From Roseitalea sp. (lineage in GTDB: Bacteria > Pseudomonadota > Alphaproteobacteria > Rhizobiales > Rhizobiaceae): 64,000 nucleotides of DNA. The stretch spans positions 62,001 to 126,000 of the forward strand of contig JAEPON010000005.1 in the NCBI GenBank assembly GCA_017642895.1. The letters are read 5' to 3'. The position numbers and the translations under genes are program-made. Under the pieces are notes generated by a model. That model was not told the origin of the DNA and ran no database searches. It was given only the letters and a program-made list of their open reading frames with translations. This document shows positions 23,891 to 32,907 of the stretch, piece by piece. Position 1 is the stretch's first letter. The number at the start of each line of letters is the position of its first letter.

Positions 23891-25897
23891 ATGACGAAAC
23901 GCGACATCCAATCCCCCGCAACCGCGATCCTTTGGGGTCAGATATTGATCGTCAGCCTGGTCGCGTTGCTCTTCGTCTGGGCTGCGACCCAGTGGACCGC
24001 GTGGCGGCTCGGCTTCCAGCCGGAACTCGGCGAGCCTTGGTTCTCGCTGTTCGGCTGGCCGGTTTACATCCCGCCCGCCTTCTTCTGGTGGTGGTACTGG
24101 TACGACGCTTATGCGCCGCGGGTTTTCGTCGAAGGCGCGATCATCGCCGGCGCCGGCGGCATCATGTCGGTCGTCGTCGCCATCTTCCTGTCCGTGCTGC
24201 GCGCCCGCGAGGCTTCCGACGTCACCACCTACGGCTCGGCGCGTTGGGCCGAGACGAAGGACGTCGCGGCGGCCGGGCTGCTCGATCCCGACGGCGTCGT
24301 GCTCGGGCGGTTCGAGAGAAGCTATCTCCGGCACGACGGTCCCGAGCATGTGCTCTGCTTCGCGCCGACACGGTCGGGCAAGGGCGTCGGGCTGGTCGTC
24401 CCCTCGCTGCTGACCTGGCCGGGCTCGGCCATCGTCCACGACATCAAGGGCGAGAACTGGCAGCTCACCGCCAGCTGGCGGTCGCGCTTCAGCCGCGTGC
24501 TGCTGTTCGATCCGACCAATGCGGAAAGCGCAGCCTACAACCCGCTGCTCGAAGTGCGGCGCGGTGACAGCGAAGTGCGCGACGTCCAGAACGTTGCCGA
24601 CATCCTGGTCGATCCCGAAGGATTGCTGGAACGCCGGAACCATTGGGAAAAGACCAGCCACGCGCTCCTGGTCGGCGCGATCCTCCACGTCCTCTACGCC
24701 GAGGCGGACAAGACGCTCGCCGGTGTCGCCGCCTTCCTCTCCGACCCCCGCCGGCCGATCGAGGCGACGCTGACGGCGATGATGAAGACGCCGCATCTGG
24801 GGGACCGGCCGCATCCGGTCGTCGCCCAGGCGGCGCGCGAACTTCTCAACAAGTCGGACAACGAACGCTCGGGCGTGCTCTCGACCGCCATGAGCTTTCT
24901 CGGCCTCTATCGCGATCCCGTCGTCGCCAAGGTGACCAGCCGCTGCGACTGGCGCATCCGCGACCTGATCGAGGGTGACAGACCGGCAACGCTCTATCTC
25001 GTCGTCCCGCCATCGGACATCAGCCGGACCAAGCCGCTCGTGCGTCTCGTCCTCAACCAGATCGGCCGCAGGCTGACCGAAGACCTGCACGCAAAACGCC
25101 GCCATCGGCTGCTCTTGATGCTCGACGAGTTTCCCGCGCTCGGCCGGCTCGATTTCTTCGAGAGCCAGCTCGCCTTCATGGCCGGGTATGGATTGAAGGC
25201 CTTCCTGATCGCTCAGTCGCTCAACCAGATCGAAAAAGCCTACGGCCAGAACAACGCGATCCTCGACAACTGCCATGTACGCGTCGCCTTCGCGACCAAT
25301 GACGAGCGAACGGCCAAGCGTGTCTCAGATGCCCTAGGCACAGCGACCGAGATGCGGGCGATGAAGAACTATGCCGGCCACCGGCTCAGCCCCTGGCTCG
25401 GTCATCTCATGGTCTCACGTCAGGAGACGGCGCGGCCGCTCTTGACGCCCGGCGAGATCATGCAGCTCCCGCCCCATGAGGAGTTGGTGCTGGTCTCCGG
25501 CGCGCCGCCGATCCGCGCCCAGAAAGCACGCTACTTCAAGGACCCGCAATTGCAGGCGCGGATTCTCCCGCCGCCAGACGCTGGCCAGGCCGTGGTGGCG
25601 ACGCCCACCGCTCCAGGCGACGACTGGTCGTCCACGCCGCCCATCACCCCCGAACCCGCCGGATCGACCAACGACGCTCCGGATGATGCAGACGCTAATG
25701 GCGGCATCCGGCGCGAGCCTGAACTTCCGGAACACGAGGACATCGCGCCAGAACCTCCGGCGCCCGCGCGCGAGGAGTTCGCCGCGCTGGATGATGAACC
25801 GGACGACGACGCGCAGCGCGCGAAGCAACTCCAGGACCGCTTTCGCGGGGTCGCGCGTCAGGCGTCGCTCGATCCGGAAGACGGCATTGAGCTTTGA
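23891..25897 (+). CDS. traG: Conjugal transfer coupling protein TraG (VirD4 family)
   Basis: 668 residues. Two or three N-terminal membrane segments (about 12-33, 55-75, 82-103) are followed by Walker A PTRSGKGVG (159-167) and Walker B LLLMLDEFPALG. The tail is acidic and low-complexity. TraG couples the relaxase-DNA complex to the Trb channel at the inner membrane. The start is taken at the ATG 23891; 23879 is possible. A long in-frame upstream extension overlaps the relaxase gene and is not real. Confidence 0.9.
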   Translation: MTKRDIQSPATAILWGQILIVSLVALLFVWAATQWTAWRLGFQPELGEPWFSLFGWPVYIPPAFFWWWYWYDAYAPRVFVEGAIIAGAGGIMSVVVAIFLSVLRAREASDVTTYGSARWAETKDVAAAGLLDPDGVVLGRFERSYLRHDGPEHVLCFAPTRSGKGVGLVVPSLLTWPGSAIVHDIKGENWQLTASWRSRFSRVLLFDPTNAESAAYNPLLEVRRGDSEVRDVQNVADILVDPEGLLERRNHWEKTSHALLVGAILHVLYAEADKTLAGVAAFLSDPRRPIEATLTAMMKTPHLGDRPHPVVAQAARELLNKSDNERSGVLSTAMSFLGLYRDPVVAKVTSRCDWRIRDLIEGDRPATLYLVVPPSDISRTKPLVRLVLNQIGRRLTEDLHAKRRHRLLLMLDEFPALGRLDFFESQLAFMAGYGLKAFLIAQSLNQIEKAYGQNNAILDNCHVRVAFATNDERTAKRVSDALGTATEMRAMKNYAGHRLSPWLGHLMVSRQETARPLLTPGEIMQLPPHEELVLVSGAPPIRAQKARYFKDPQLQARILPPPDAGQAVVATPTAPGDDWSSTPPITPEPAGSTNDAPDDADANGGIRREPELPEHEDIAPEPPAPAREEFAALDDEPDDDAQRAKQLQDRFRGVARQASLDPEDGIEL

Positions 25898-25908
25898 AAG
25901 TGGCCGGG

Positions 25909-26328
25909 ATGAAGAAAGACCGCCTCAATGTGTATTTCGACCCCACGCTAACGGCCGAGCTGGAAAGTCTCGCGGCGCGGCGGAAGGTCTCGAAGTCGCA
26001 GATCGTCGAAGCCGCGCTCGCCTCCTACCTCTCGCCCGACGGCGCCGACCAGCGCGAAGCCGCCATCGTCCGGCGCCTCGACCGGCTAACCCGCGCCGTC
26101 GAACGGCTGGAACGCGACGTCACGATTTCCACCGAAGCTGTCGCACTGTTCGTCAAGTTTTGGCTCACCACCACGCCGCCGCTGCCCGATACGATGCGCG
26201 ATGCTGCTCAGGCCAAGGGGCGCGAACGCTATGACGGCTTCGTCGAAGCGCTCGGCCGGCGGTTGGCGAGAGGTAGCACGCTGACGAAGGAGATATCAGA
26301 AGAGATCAAGGATCATGCTGCGAGCTAA
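25909..26328 (+). CDS. CopG/ribbon-helix-helix regulator-like protein
   Basis: 139 residues from the ATG at 25909; a TTG at 25894 overlapping traG is possible. The N-terminus is a ribbon-helix-helix (RLNVYFDPTLTAELESLAARRKVSKSQIVEAALASYL), followed by a coiled region (RRLDRLTRAVERLERDV). In related ICEs this gene sits between traG and trbB. Here 11 kb of cargo follows instead. It likely regulates transfer genes or assists the coupling protein. Confidence 0.8.
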   Translation: MKKDRLNVYFDPTLTAELESLAARRKVSKSQIVEAALASYLSPDGADQREAAIVRRLDRLTRAVERLERDVTISTEAVALFVKFWLTTTPPLPDTMRDAAQAKGRERYDGFVEALGRRLARGSTLTKEISEEIKDHAAS

Positions 26329-26429
26329 CGGCCACTTCGAGCCCAAACCTACCACTTGCAGCAAGTGCAGCGAATGTCGGCTCCGCCAAACACTTACGGG
26401 TCAGGATCACGATCAAGAGCAGCCGCTTG

Positions 26430-27014
26430 TCAGGGTTTGTTTTCGGTCACCGCCGCTGCGCGTTTTCTAGCGCGGAAAGCAGCCATCTTGGTACGATTCT
26501 GACAGGCTGACGAGCAAAACCGTCGGGTGGCGTTTTTTGACGTGTCCGCAAAAACCCGGTCGCAGTTATTTGCCGTACAGATGCCAAGACGATGCGCATT
26601 CTGCGTCCCGATCATCCTGGCAAGTCCCTCAGCACAGATCGCGGTCCACATTGGCAGAAGGGCAGCGTCCGCCGGATGGTGGTGGAGGTGCCAAACCCCC
26701 TCTTCCTTTGCCAGATAGGGGGTCGCTGGGTGTTCCGACAGGATCCTGTTCAGCATTTCTGCCGCGTCATCCATGTCACCTCCGTCAATTCCGATGAATA
26801 TCGCGCGTAGTTGTTCCGCCAGCGCTATGAACCCGTCTGCGTCCTTCTCCGACACGGCCGCGACAGAAGGAGGGTCTATCGCAACAACCTCCCGGACGGC
26901 TTCGAGCACATTGATCTCGGTGACCGGCCTTCCGTTAGCATAGCCCGGCGTGAGCTTGTTTGCGAACTCAACGGACGCGAGAACGCCAGCATCTATGTAA
27001 CTGTCTAGTTTCAT
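26430..27014 (-). CDS. CGNR zinc-finger (ABATE domain) protein
   Basis: 194 residues. An N-terminal ABATE-type helical domain is followed by a zinc finger GICTANNCDRVFADTSKNATRRFCSSACQNR. The family-defining CGNR reads CQNR here. Family members are treated as stress-responsive transcription regulators. It is divergent from an SDR gene with a 107-base shared promoter region, suggesting it controls that gene. First gene of the cargo block after the CopG-like gene. Confidence 0.8.
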   Translation of the reverse strand: MKLDSYIDAGVLASVEFANKLTPGYANGRPVTEINVLEAVREVVAIDPPSVAAVSEKDADGFIALAEQLRAIFIGIDGGDMDDAAEMLNRILSEHPATPYLAKEEGVWHLHHHPADAALLPMWTAICAEGLARMIGTQNAHRLGICTANNCDRVFADTSKNATRRFCSSACQNRTKMAAFRARKRAAAVTENKP

Positions 27015-27121
27015 TTGACTAGTAACTTGGGTCGGCGTACCTTGTGTCTGTCAAAACGCATAATGCCAGTAACTATGTTGCAACGCAACGCGCTCGAAAC
27101 CAGCGTAGTGGAGGACAAGAC
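27015..27121. promoter_or_regulatory. Divergent promoter region between CGNR regulator and SDR gene
   Basis: AGTAACT occurs twice in direct orientation, at about 27020-27026 and 27068-27074, bracketing likely promoter elements. The repeats may be binding sites of the CGNR protein. GGAGGACAAG precedes the SDR start. Confidence 0.35.
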
Positions 27122-28033
27122 ATGGAAACGCCCCTGAGAAACAAAGTTGCCTTGGTGGCTGGCGGAACACGCGGCGCAGGCAGAGGGATCGCGACGGAGC
27201 TGGGGCGTGCCGGGGCGACAGTCTATGTAACGGGACGTTCGACAACCGAAAGCCGATCCGAGATGGACCGGCCCGAAACCATCGAGGAAACTGCGGCACT
27301 CGTTGATCACGCCGGCGGCGTCGGCATTGCCGTCAGGGTCGATCATCTTGTCCCCTCAGAGGTAAAGGCGCTGGTCGACAGGATCCGGTCGGAGCAGGGC
27401 CACCTCGACATTCTGGTGAACGACATCTGGGGGGCAACCCGGATGGAATGGAACAAGACGCTTTGGGAGAGTGATCTCGACTATGGTTTGCGAACCCTGC
27501 GGCTGGCCGTCGATACCCACGCCATTACCGGGCATTTTGCGTTGCCGTTGCTGATCGAGAAGCCGGGTGGTCTGGTCGTAGAAGTGACCGACGGAACCGA
27601 CGAATACAACGCCGTCAATTATCGCGTGTCGTTCTTCTTCGATCTTGCCAAGGCAGCCGTGAACCGCATGGCCTTTTCTCTGGCCCATGAGCTGAAGCCC
27701 CATGGTGGGACGGCGGTTGCGTTGACGCCGGGCTGGCTTCGTTCCGAAGCCATGCTGGATGCCTACGACGTGAAGGAGGCGACCTGGCGAGATGCAACCG
27801 AAAAGATGCCGCATTTTGCGATTTCCGAAAGCCCGGCCTATGTCGGTCGGGCCGTTGCTGCCTTGGCAGCCGACCCGGAGCGTGCGCGGTGGAACGGCCA
27901 GTCGCTTTCGAGCGGCGGTCTGGCGCAGATCTACGGCTTCACCGACACGGATGGCAGCCAGCCGGATGCCTGGCGATACGTCCCGGAAGTGCAGGATGCA
28001 GGCAAACCTGCCGACACGACCGGGTATCGGTAG
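27122..28033 (+). CDS. SDR-family oxidoreductase
   Basis: 303 residues with a Rossmann start KVALVAGGTRGAGRGIATELGRAGA and the NAD(P)-binding pattern GGTRGAGRG. The usual YxxxK pair reads FDLAK (Phe173, Lys177) in VSFFFDLAKAAVNRMAF; close relatives, as I recall them, have FYDLAK. The catalytic Tyr thus seems replaced by Phe. Substrate unknown. A strong GGAGGAC ribosome-binding site sets the start at 27122. The EamA gene follows after 11 bases. Confidence 0.85.
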   Translation: METPLRNKVALVAGGTRGAGRGIATELGRAGATVYVTGRSTTESRSEMDRPETIEETAALVDHAGGVGIAVRVDHLVPSEVKALVDRIRSEQGHLDILVNDIWGATRMEWNKTLWESDLDYGLRTLRLAVDTHAITGHFALPLLIEKPGGLVVEVTDGTDEYNAVNYRVSFFFDLAKAAVNRMAFSLAHELKPHGGTAVALTPGWLRSEAMLDAYDVKEATWRDATEKMPHFAISESPAYVGRAVAALAADPERARWNGQSLSSGGLAQIYGFTDTDGSQPDAWRYVPEVQDAGKPADTTGYR

Positions 28034-28044
28034 GAGCCACAAGG

Positions 28045-28932
28045 ATGGCACCCGTCGGGTTGGCGATGTCCAGTCAACCGGCAAAGGGCATCGCGCTCAT
28101 GGCGCTTGCGATGCTCTTGATTCCAGTCGTGGACGGGATCGCCAAATATCTCAGTGCCGACTACTCGCCGCTCTTCCTGGCCTGGGCACGCTACATGGTC
28201 GCCAGCGCACTCGTTCTTCCGGCTGCCGTGATCTTGCGAGGTCGGCATGTCCTTCCGAGGGAACGCCGAAGGTCGCATGTCGTGCGCACGGTCTGTCTTG
28301 TCGCGGCGATGACGCTCTACTTTCTTTCAATAGCGCGCATTCCGCTCGCGACGGCGGTCAGCGCCTACTTTGTTGGACCGATCATTGCGGTCGCCCTTTC
28401 CGTTATCATTTTGAAGGAACGCTTAACGCGCCGGAGATTAGTCAGCCTTGTCCTCGGCTTCGCCGGGGCGATCATCATCCTGCGACCCGGAACCGTGGTC
28501 GAGCCGGGCATTCTCCTGGCGCTCGGCGCCGGTCTGTTCTTTGCGCTCTATCTCGTTACCACACGGCATGCGTCAACAGCCAGCGATCTGATCGAAACGC
28601 TGGCGTTTCAATGTGTCGTCGGGACGATATTACTGACACCCCAAGCCCTCCTGTGCTGGTCCACACCGACATGGGAAGATCTGAGGTTTTTTGTCGGCCT
28701 AGGCGGACTTTCTGCGGCTAGTCACGTCCTGGCGATCGCCGCCTTTCGATTTGCCGATGTGTCATCCTTGTCGCCACTGGTCTACTTGGAACTGATTGGT
28801 GCTGTTTTTATCGGCTACTTCGTGTTCAACGAAGTGCCACAAGGACTCTCAATCGTCGGCGCCGCTTTGATTGTGTTCGCCGGGTGTCTTTTGCTTAACA
28901 GTCACACGCGAATGTGCAGACGGCCCGAGTAA
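28045..28932 (+). CDS. EamA/DMT-family transporter
   Basis: 295 residues with about ten transmembrane helices in two EamA repeats (for example AVSAYFVGPIIAVALSVIIL in repeat 1 and SLSPLVYLELIGAVFIGYFVF in repeat 2). Drug/metabolite transporters of this group export small metabolites; the substrate cannot be read from sequence. The ATG at 28045 has TAGGAG upstream; 28066 is possible. Probably co-transcribed with the SDR gene. Confidence 0.85.
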   Translation: MAPVGLAMSSQPAKGIALMALAMLLIPVVDGIAKYLSADYSPLFLAWARYMVASALVLPAAVILRGRHVLPRERRRSHVVRTVCLVAAMTLYFLSIARIPLATAVSAYFVGPIIAVALSVIILKERLTRRRLVSLVLGFAGAIIILRPGTVVEPGILLALGAGLFFALYLVTTRHASTASDLIETLAFQCVVGTILLTPQALLCWSTPTWEDLRFFVGLGGLSAASHVLAIAAFRFADVSSLSPLVYLELIGAVFIGYFVFNEVPQGLSIVGAALIVFAGCLLLNSHTRMCRRPE

Positions 28933-29131
28933 CCAATGGAGCCGTTGCCCTGGGGTCGCACACCAAGACCTGACACTCAGCTGCCTCCTTAGAATGACAG
29001 CAAAGTCCGCTTCGCGGCCTTCTAAGCGCCTTGCAGCCAAGGCCCGGAGCGAGCCCAACCTGCAAATTTTCTGCGGAGCCACGAACCGCTGCTTCCACGA
29101 ACCGCAACGTTGATCATATAAGCGCAGCCTG

Positions 29132-29151
29132 ATATTAGTGCTCGCTAATAT
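29132..29151. promoter_or_regulatory. ArsR-type operator 1
   Basis: ATATTAG (29132-29138) and CTAATAT (29145-29151) are perfect inverted 7-mers, 6 bases apart, just upstream of the AHSA1-ArsR pair at 29175-30142. The spacing and AT-rich arms fit an ArsR winged-helix dimer. The remaining gap from 28933 shows no gene. Confidence 0.6.
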
Positions 29152-29174
29152 TTTTGGTTTGCGGGGTGAGAACT

Positions 29175-29810
29175 GTGGATTTTGGCGCGGCAATAGGCGC
29201 TGACACCAGGGAAGTCAGCAAAGGAGAGCGCGAGGGTCACCCCACGCATGTGGTTCGTGTGAAACGAACCTATTCGACCACTCAAGTGGACCTGTGGAGT
29301 GCCGTGACGGAGGAGCAGCGACTAAAGCGCTGGTTCGGTGAAGTTTCAGGCGAATTTCGGCTTGGAGGCCGCTTCTCGATCGAGGGCAACGCCGATGGCG
29401 AGATTAAGGTCTGTGAACCGCCTAGCACCTTATCTCTCACATGGGAGTTTGCAGGGAACACGAGCTGGGTCACGGTCACGATGGAAAGCGCAGAAGAAGG
29501 CACACTGCTGACGCTTGAGCATGAGCTGCCTACCGACAGGGAGAGTGAGGCACATTGGGACAAGTATGGTCCCGGCGCGACTGGTGTTGGCTGGGAATTG
29601 GCAATACTTGGAATGGACAGGTACCTCCATTCGGATGGCCGGTCCGTTATCGAGGCCGGTCAGGTGTGGGCTGAAGGAGAGGCTGGCAAGGATCGGCTGC
29701 GCTCCTGGGCCAAAGCATGGGGCGAAGCCCATATGCAAGACGGCACGCCAAGGCAAGTCGCGATGCAGACCGCTCAGCGAACGGCAAATTTCTACACTGG
29801 GGAAGGTTGA
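29175..29810 (+). CDS. SRPBCC/AHSA1-family protein (cassette 1)
   Basis: 211 residues from the GTG at 29175; TTG 29154 and GTG 29166 are alternatives. A START-like AHSA1 domain covers about residues 24-140 (HVVRVKRTYSTTQVDLWSAVTEEQRLKRWFGEVSGEFRLGGRF). AHSA1-like bacterial proteins bind hydrophobic ligands; the true substrate is unknown. The stop overlaps the ArsR start by one base. This cassette is AHSA1-first, whereas the other three are ArsR-first. Confidence 0.8.
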   Translation: MDFGAAIGADTREVSKGEREGHPTHVVRVKRTYSTTQVDLWSAVTEEQRLKRWFGEVSGEFRLGGRFSIEGNADGEIKVCEPPSTLSLTWEFAGNTSWVTVTMESAEEGTLLTLEHELPTDRESEAHWDKYGPGATGVGWELAILGMDRYLHSDGRSVIEAGQVWAEGEAGKDRLRSWAKAWGEAHMQDGTPRQVAMQTAQRTANFYTGEG

Positions 29811-30142
29811 TGCACGCCTTTGATGTGCTGTCTGACCCCGTTCGACGGCGAACATTGGAATTGATAGCAAAGCGTGAGCACGCCTCGGGCGAAATCGTCA
29901 CTGTCATCGAAGCAGAATTCGGCATTTCGCAATCAGCTGTTTCTCAACATCTTCGCATCTTGCGGGATGCCGGATTTGCACACGTGCGTATAGAGGGTGC
30001 AAGGCGGTGCTACTCAATTGATCCAACGGGTTTTGAGGATGTGCAGGCATGGCTTGACCAACTTCGTCAGTATTGGAGTTCCAAGGTGGAAGCCCTTGCG
30101 ACCGAGGTCGAGCGAGGCAAGCGTTCTAGAAAAACCTCGTAG
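29810..30142 (+). CDS. ArsR-family regulator (cassette 1)
   Basis: 110 residues with a winged-helix domain (FDVLSDPVRRRTLELIAKREHASGEIVTVIEAEFGISQSAVSQHLRILRDAGF). No ELCVCDL-type metal site, so it belongs to the non-metal AHSA1-linked ArsR branch. Translationally coupled to the AHSA1 gene (TGATG). Predicted repressor of its own operon through 29132-29151. Confidence 0.85.
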   Translation: MHAFDVLSDPVRRRTLELIAKREHASGEIVTVIEAEFGISQSAVSQHLRILRDAGFAHVRIEGARRCYSIDPTGFEDVQAWLDQLRQYWSSKVEALATEVERGKRSRKTS

Positions 30143-30477
30143 CTGCGTATGGCTCACAACAGCCATTCAGGGCGTCATCGCAAACGGCAGGTTTGTCCGC
30201 GCTGTTACCGTTCAAACATGCAGCCTCGCAGATCCGGACCGCGGACCGAGTGATAAATGCGCTCTGCAGTCTCATTGATGAATCCCGTCGCTCGGAACTG
30301 GCAGGTGATGGCAGACTGCGTCGCCGGTTTCAGCTCGCCGTGCGGTTTCGACCAGAAAATCACGCGATCGCCCGTTACCGTTCGTCCCCAGTGCGGCGAA
30401 AGCAACGGAATTGACCCAACCTTCTCATTCGTCAGGCCATAATGAACGTCCGCTCTTGACCAACTAATAGCCCGCCG
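30143..30477. other. Gap between cassettes 1 and 2
   Basis: No convincing gene. An open frame on the minus strand, 30205-30537, has some protein-like character (HWGRTVTGDRVIFWSK, AERIYHSVRGPDL). It overlaps the next ArsR start and its only ATG lies inside that gene, so I treat it as a possible gene remnant. AACGGCAGGTTTGTCCGC (30183-30200) nearly matches 37592-37609. Confidence 0.3.
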
Positions 30478-30496
30478 GTTATGAATAATCCATAAC
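30478..30496. promoter_or_regulatory. ArsR-type operator 2
   Basis: GTTATG (30478-30483) and CATAAC (30491-30496) are perfect inverted repeats with 7 bases between, directly before the AGGAG (30499-30503) and TTG start of the cassette 2 ArsR gene. Confidence 0.55.
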
Positions 30497-30512
30497 TCAG
30501 GAGCTATGGAAA

Positions 30513-30839
30513 TTGTATCAACGAAGTCCCGATACACTGTTCAAGTCGCTTGGTGATCCAACACGACGGCGGCTGTTTGAGCATCTGTGTCTGGAAGGCG
30601 AACAAACTGTCCGTGCATTGACCGACCGGGCCGGTATCTCACAACCCGCTGTGTCGAAGCATTTGGTTGTTTTGAGGGAAGCCGGGCTGGTCAAGGGTGA
30701 GCAACGCGGACGCGAAACACACTACACTGCACATGCTGATGGTCTCCGTTCGTTAGTCGATTGGACGCTCCGCATGACGCGGTTCTGGGAGACCAAGTTC
30801 GACCATCTCGATGATCTGTTGAAGCGGATGGACCAATGA
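30513..30839 (+). CDS. ArsR-family regulator (cassette 2)
   Basis: 108 residues, TTG start 9 bases after AGGAG. The winged-helix core is TLFKSLGDPTRRRLFEHLCLEGEQTVRALTDRAGISQPAVSKHLVVLREAGLV. A nearby ATG (30506) is in another frame. It overlaps the AHSA1 gene by 4 bases and leads a four-gene operon (ArsR, AHSA1, membrane protein, YdeI-like). Confidence 0.85.
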   Translation: MYQRSPDTLFKSLGDPTRRRLFEHLCLEGEQTVRALTDRAGISQPAVSKHLVVLREAGLVKGEQRGRETHYTAHADGLRSLVDWTLRMTRFWETKFDHLDDLLKRMDQ

Positions 30840-31243
30840 CAAAGGCGGACAAAGACACTCGGTCGGTTTTTGTCGAACGCGAATTCGCGCATCCGCCTGA
30901 AAAGGTCTGGCGGGCATTGACTCAGCCTGAGCTGATTGCGGACTGGCTTATGCAGAACGATTTTCGATTGGAAATTGGTCACGCTTTCTCGTTCTCGGCG
31001 GAATGGGGTGAGATCGACTGCCGCGTTGAAGAAGTCGAGTTTCAGAAGGTGCTTTCCTATACTTGGAGCGCCTTCGATGTCGCAACTGTTGTCACCTTCA
31101 CGCTGGAGCCAACAACCAAGGGCACCTTGCTGCGGATGGAGCAAAGCGGGTTCCTCCGGGATCAGAAACAGGCGCTTGGCGGTGCGAAGGGTGGCTGGAC
31201 CGCTTTCTTGAACAATCTCCAAACCACACTCGACCAACTATGA
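30836..31243 (+). CDS. SRPBCC/AHSA1-family protein (cassette 2)
   Basis: 135 residues, one AHSA1 domain (SVFVEREFAHPPEKVWRALTQPELIADWLMQNDFRLEIGHAFSF...GGWTAFLNNLQTTL). Small-ligand-binding helix-grip fold, function unknown. Coupled to the preceding ArsR by ATGA. Confidence 0.85.
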   Translation: MTKADKDTRSVFVEREFAHPPEKVWRALTQPELIADWLMQNDFRLEIGHAFSFSAEWGEIDCRVEEVEFQKVLSYTWSAFDVATVVTFTLEPTTKGTLLRMEQSGFLRDQKQALGGAKGGWTAFLNNLQTTLDQL

Positions 31244-31253
31244 GGTTTCCATT

Positions 31254-31457
31254 TTGAAGCTCAGCCATTTCATCCGTCAGTTTCACCGCTGGATGTCGAT
31301 CATCTTCACCCTTCTTGTGATTGCAGTCATTGTCATCAGCACCAGACCCTCGCCGCCGGAATGGGTCTTCTATATGCCGCTGCCCGCGCTTGCACTGATG
31401 CTATTGAGCGGCCTCTACCTGTTCGCCTTGCCCTATTTCCGGAAGGCTAGCGCATGA
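31254..31457 (+). CDS. Small two-helix membrane protein
   Basis: 67 residues from a TTG start (GAGG upstream). Two hydrophobic segments, MSIIFTLLVIAVIVIS and MPLPALALMLLSGLYLFALPYF, suggest a hairpin in the inner membrane. It overlaps the next gene by 4 bases, so it belongs to the cassette 2 operon. It resembles small hypothetical proteins that sit next to AHSA1 genes; function unknown. Confidence 0.65.
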   Translation: MKLSHFIRQFHRWMSIIFTLLVIAVIVISTRPSPPEWVFYMPLPALALMLLSGLYLFALPYFRKASA

Positions 31458-32074
31458 TCACGGATGTCGAGGACTTCTTCACTAAAGGATGTGGTCGATG
31501 CGACCGTTTCGACACACCCGATTGTTCCACGAAACGGTGGGCTGACGGTCTGGCCAAGCTGCGGGACATCTGCCTGTCAGCCGGACTCGAGGAAGCGGTG
31601 AGATGGGGGCAGCCCTGCTATCGCCATGCGGATCGAAACATTACTATCCTCGGCGCGTATCAGGACAAGTTCGTTCTCGGGTTCTTCAATGCTGCATTAA
31701 TGAACGACCCCAAAGGTCTTTTGGAGAAACCAGGGCCGAACACGCAGCATGCCGACACGATCTACTTCACGGAGAATGCGCAGGTCTCATTTCTCGAAAA
31801 GACGATCCTCGCCTATCTGAACGAAGCGAAGAGCTATGCGGAGGAAGGCAAGACACCTCCAAAAAGCACCTCTGTCCCCGATTTGCCGGTGGAGCTTGTC
31901 GACGCGCTTGATGAAGATCCGGAGCTAGCAGAGGCGTTCCATGCACTGACGCCTGGTCGACAACGTAGCTATGTCATTAACCTGAACGGTGCAAAAAAAA
32001 CCGAGACACGGATCAGTCGAATTGAGAAGTTCCGCGATAAGATCATCGACGGGAAGGGAGCGAACGAACGCTGA
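31454..32074 (+). CDS. YdeI/DUF1801-family protein
   Basis: 206 residues. The N-terminal DUF1801-like domain (WADGLAKLRDICLSAGLEEAVRWGQPCYRHADRNITILGAYQDKFVLGFFNA) is followed by a YdeI-type C-terminal tail (ALTPGRQRSYVINLNGAKKTETRISRIEKFRDKI). This tail is typical of YdeI/OmpD-associated proteins. Molecular function is unsettled. Last gene of the cassette 2 operon. Confidence 0.8.
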   Translation: MITDVEDFFTKGCGRCDRFDTPDCSTKRWADGLAKLRDICLSAGLEEAVRWGQPCYRHADRNITILGAYQDKFVLGFFNAALMNDPKGLLEKPGPNTQHADTIYFTENAQVSFLEKTILAYLNEAKSYAEEGKTPPKSTSVPDLPVELVDALDEDPELAEAFHALTPGRQRSYVINLNGAKKTETRISRIEKFRDKIIDGKGANER

Positions 32075-32142
32075 AGCGGTCATTGGCTGAACGGCAGAAC
32101 CATTAGACTTTGAGGCAAAGGGGATCATTGCCAGAGGTTCGG

Positions 32143-32748
32143 TCATGCCAGTGGGCCTTTATCGCTGCACGTAGGCTCAGAAATCGCCGTCCAGAGTTGT
32201 GGATAGAGGCGGATAATTCCGAAATCGTCCGTCACCAGAGTTGCAGTGTAATCGTGGGACGGCGAGCAGTAAGCGAACTCGGTTTCCGACAGACGCCGAT
32301 AGACCTGCGTGAGGGGTTTGAAGCACCAATCGTCCGTATCAAGCCAAACAGCGGTTGTTTCTGCTTCGTCGCCAACACCCAAGCGCAATCGGTTGATCGC
32401 ATTCGTGTTCGTTGCAGGTGTGAAACCGAGATCAATGTCAAGCAGACCATCCACCCCAGGGATCTCCACGCCATCTATGGCCCATGCGCCAGCCACATCG
32501 CGGGAAATGGAGAACTCTCTCTTTTCGCAGCCAACCCATCCCTTCACAGACGCAGACTGGCTCGACCAATCCGAATTGCAGGACACCCGGTAGTCGAGGC
32601 TCGTTGGTTGATGGCTATCCAGATAGAGCGCGGTTCCTGATATCTCAAAGCCATCTCCGCGCGCGCCGAATGAGCAGGCGTCCATCCCCTCCATGTCCAG
32701 TCGACGCCACAAAACCGTGGGCGGATGGTATACTTTCTCAAGGGGCAT
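32143..32748 (-). CDS. Putative glycolipid-binding domain protein
   Basis: 201 residues matching the putative glycolipid-binding family. It has the start WRRLDMEGMDACSF, DYRVSCNSDWSSQSASVKGWVG, the hallmark LLDIDLGFTPATNTNAINRL, then AVWLDTDDWCFKPLTQVYRRL and LYPQLW. Binding specificity is a family label, not shown here. Transcribed alone, convergent to the YdeI-like gene. Confidence 0.8.
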   Translation of the reverse strand: MPLEKVYHPPTVLWRRLDMEGMDACSFGARGDGFEISGTALYLDSHQPTSLDYRVSCNSDWSSQSASVKGWVGCEKREFSISRDVAGAWAIDGVEIPGVDGLLDIDLGFTPATNTNAINRLRLGVGDEAETTAVWLDTDDWCFKPLTQVYRRLSETEFAYCSPSHDYTATLVTDDFGIIRLYPQLWTAISEPTCSDKGPLA

Positions 32749-32907
32749 GCCGCGTCTTTATCATGCGCGAAACCAAGTCTATATCCGCTGTTGGAGTACT
32801 CCGTCTCGCAGCGGAGAACAAAATGGGTGTACCCACTTGATGCAATTGCTCGTAGCAGCTTGCATGGCGGCTTGGTGTGCAGACCGCAATTAGCGCGCCG
32901 GCAGCTT

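Noticed and set aside
21984..23921. 645-residue open frame on the minus strand opposite the relaxase gene
   Set aside because: It is a GC-driven shadow; the plus strand encodes a full DUF3363 relaxase with metal-site histidines, and the antisense translation is Arg/Gly-rich without domain features.
23684..25276. 530-residue minus-strand frame opposite traG
   Set aside because: Mirror of the third-position GC bias of traG; no recognisable domain.
30205..30537. Minus-strand frame of 110 residues between cassettes 1 and 2
   Set aside because: Somewhat protein-like, but its only ATG is inside the convergent ArsR gene and I recognise no family; kept only as a possible remnant.
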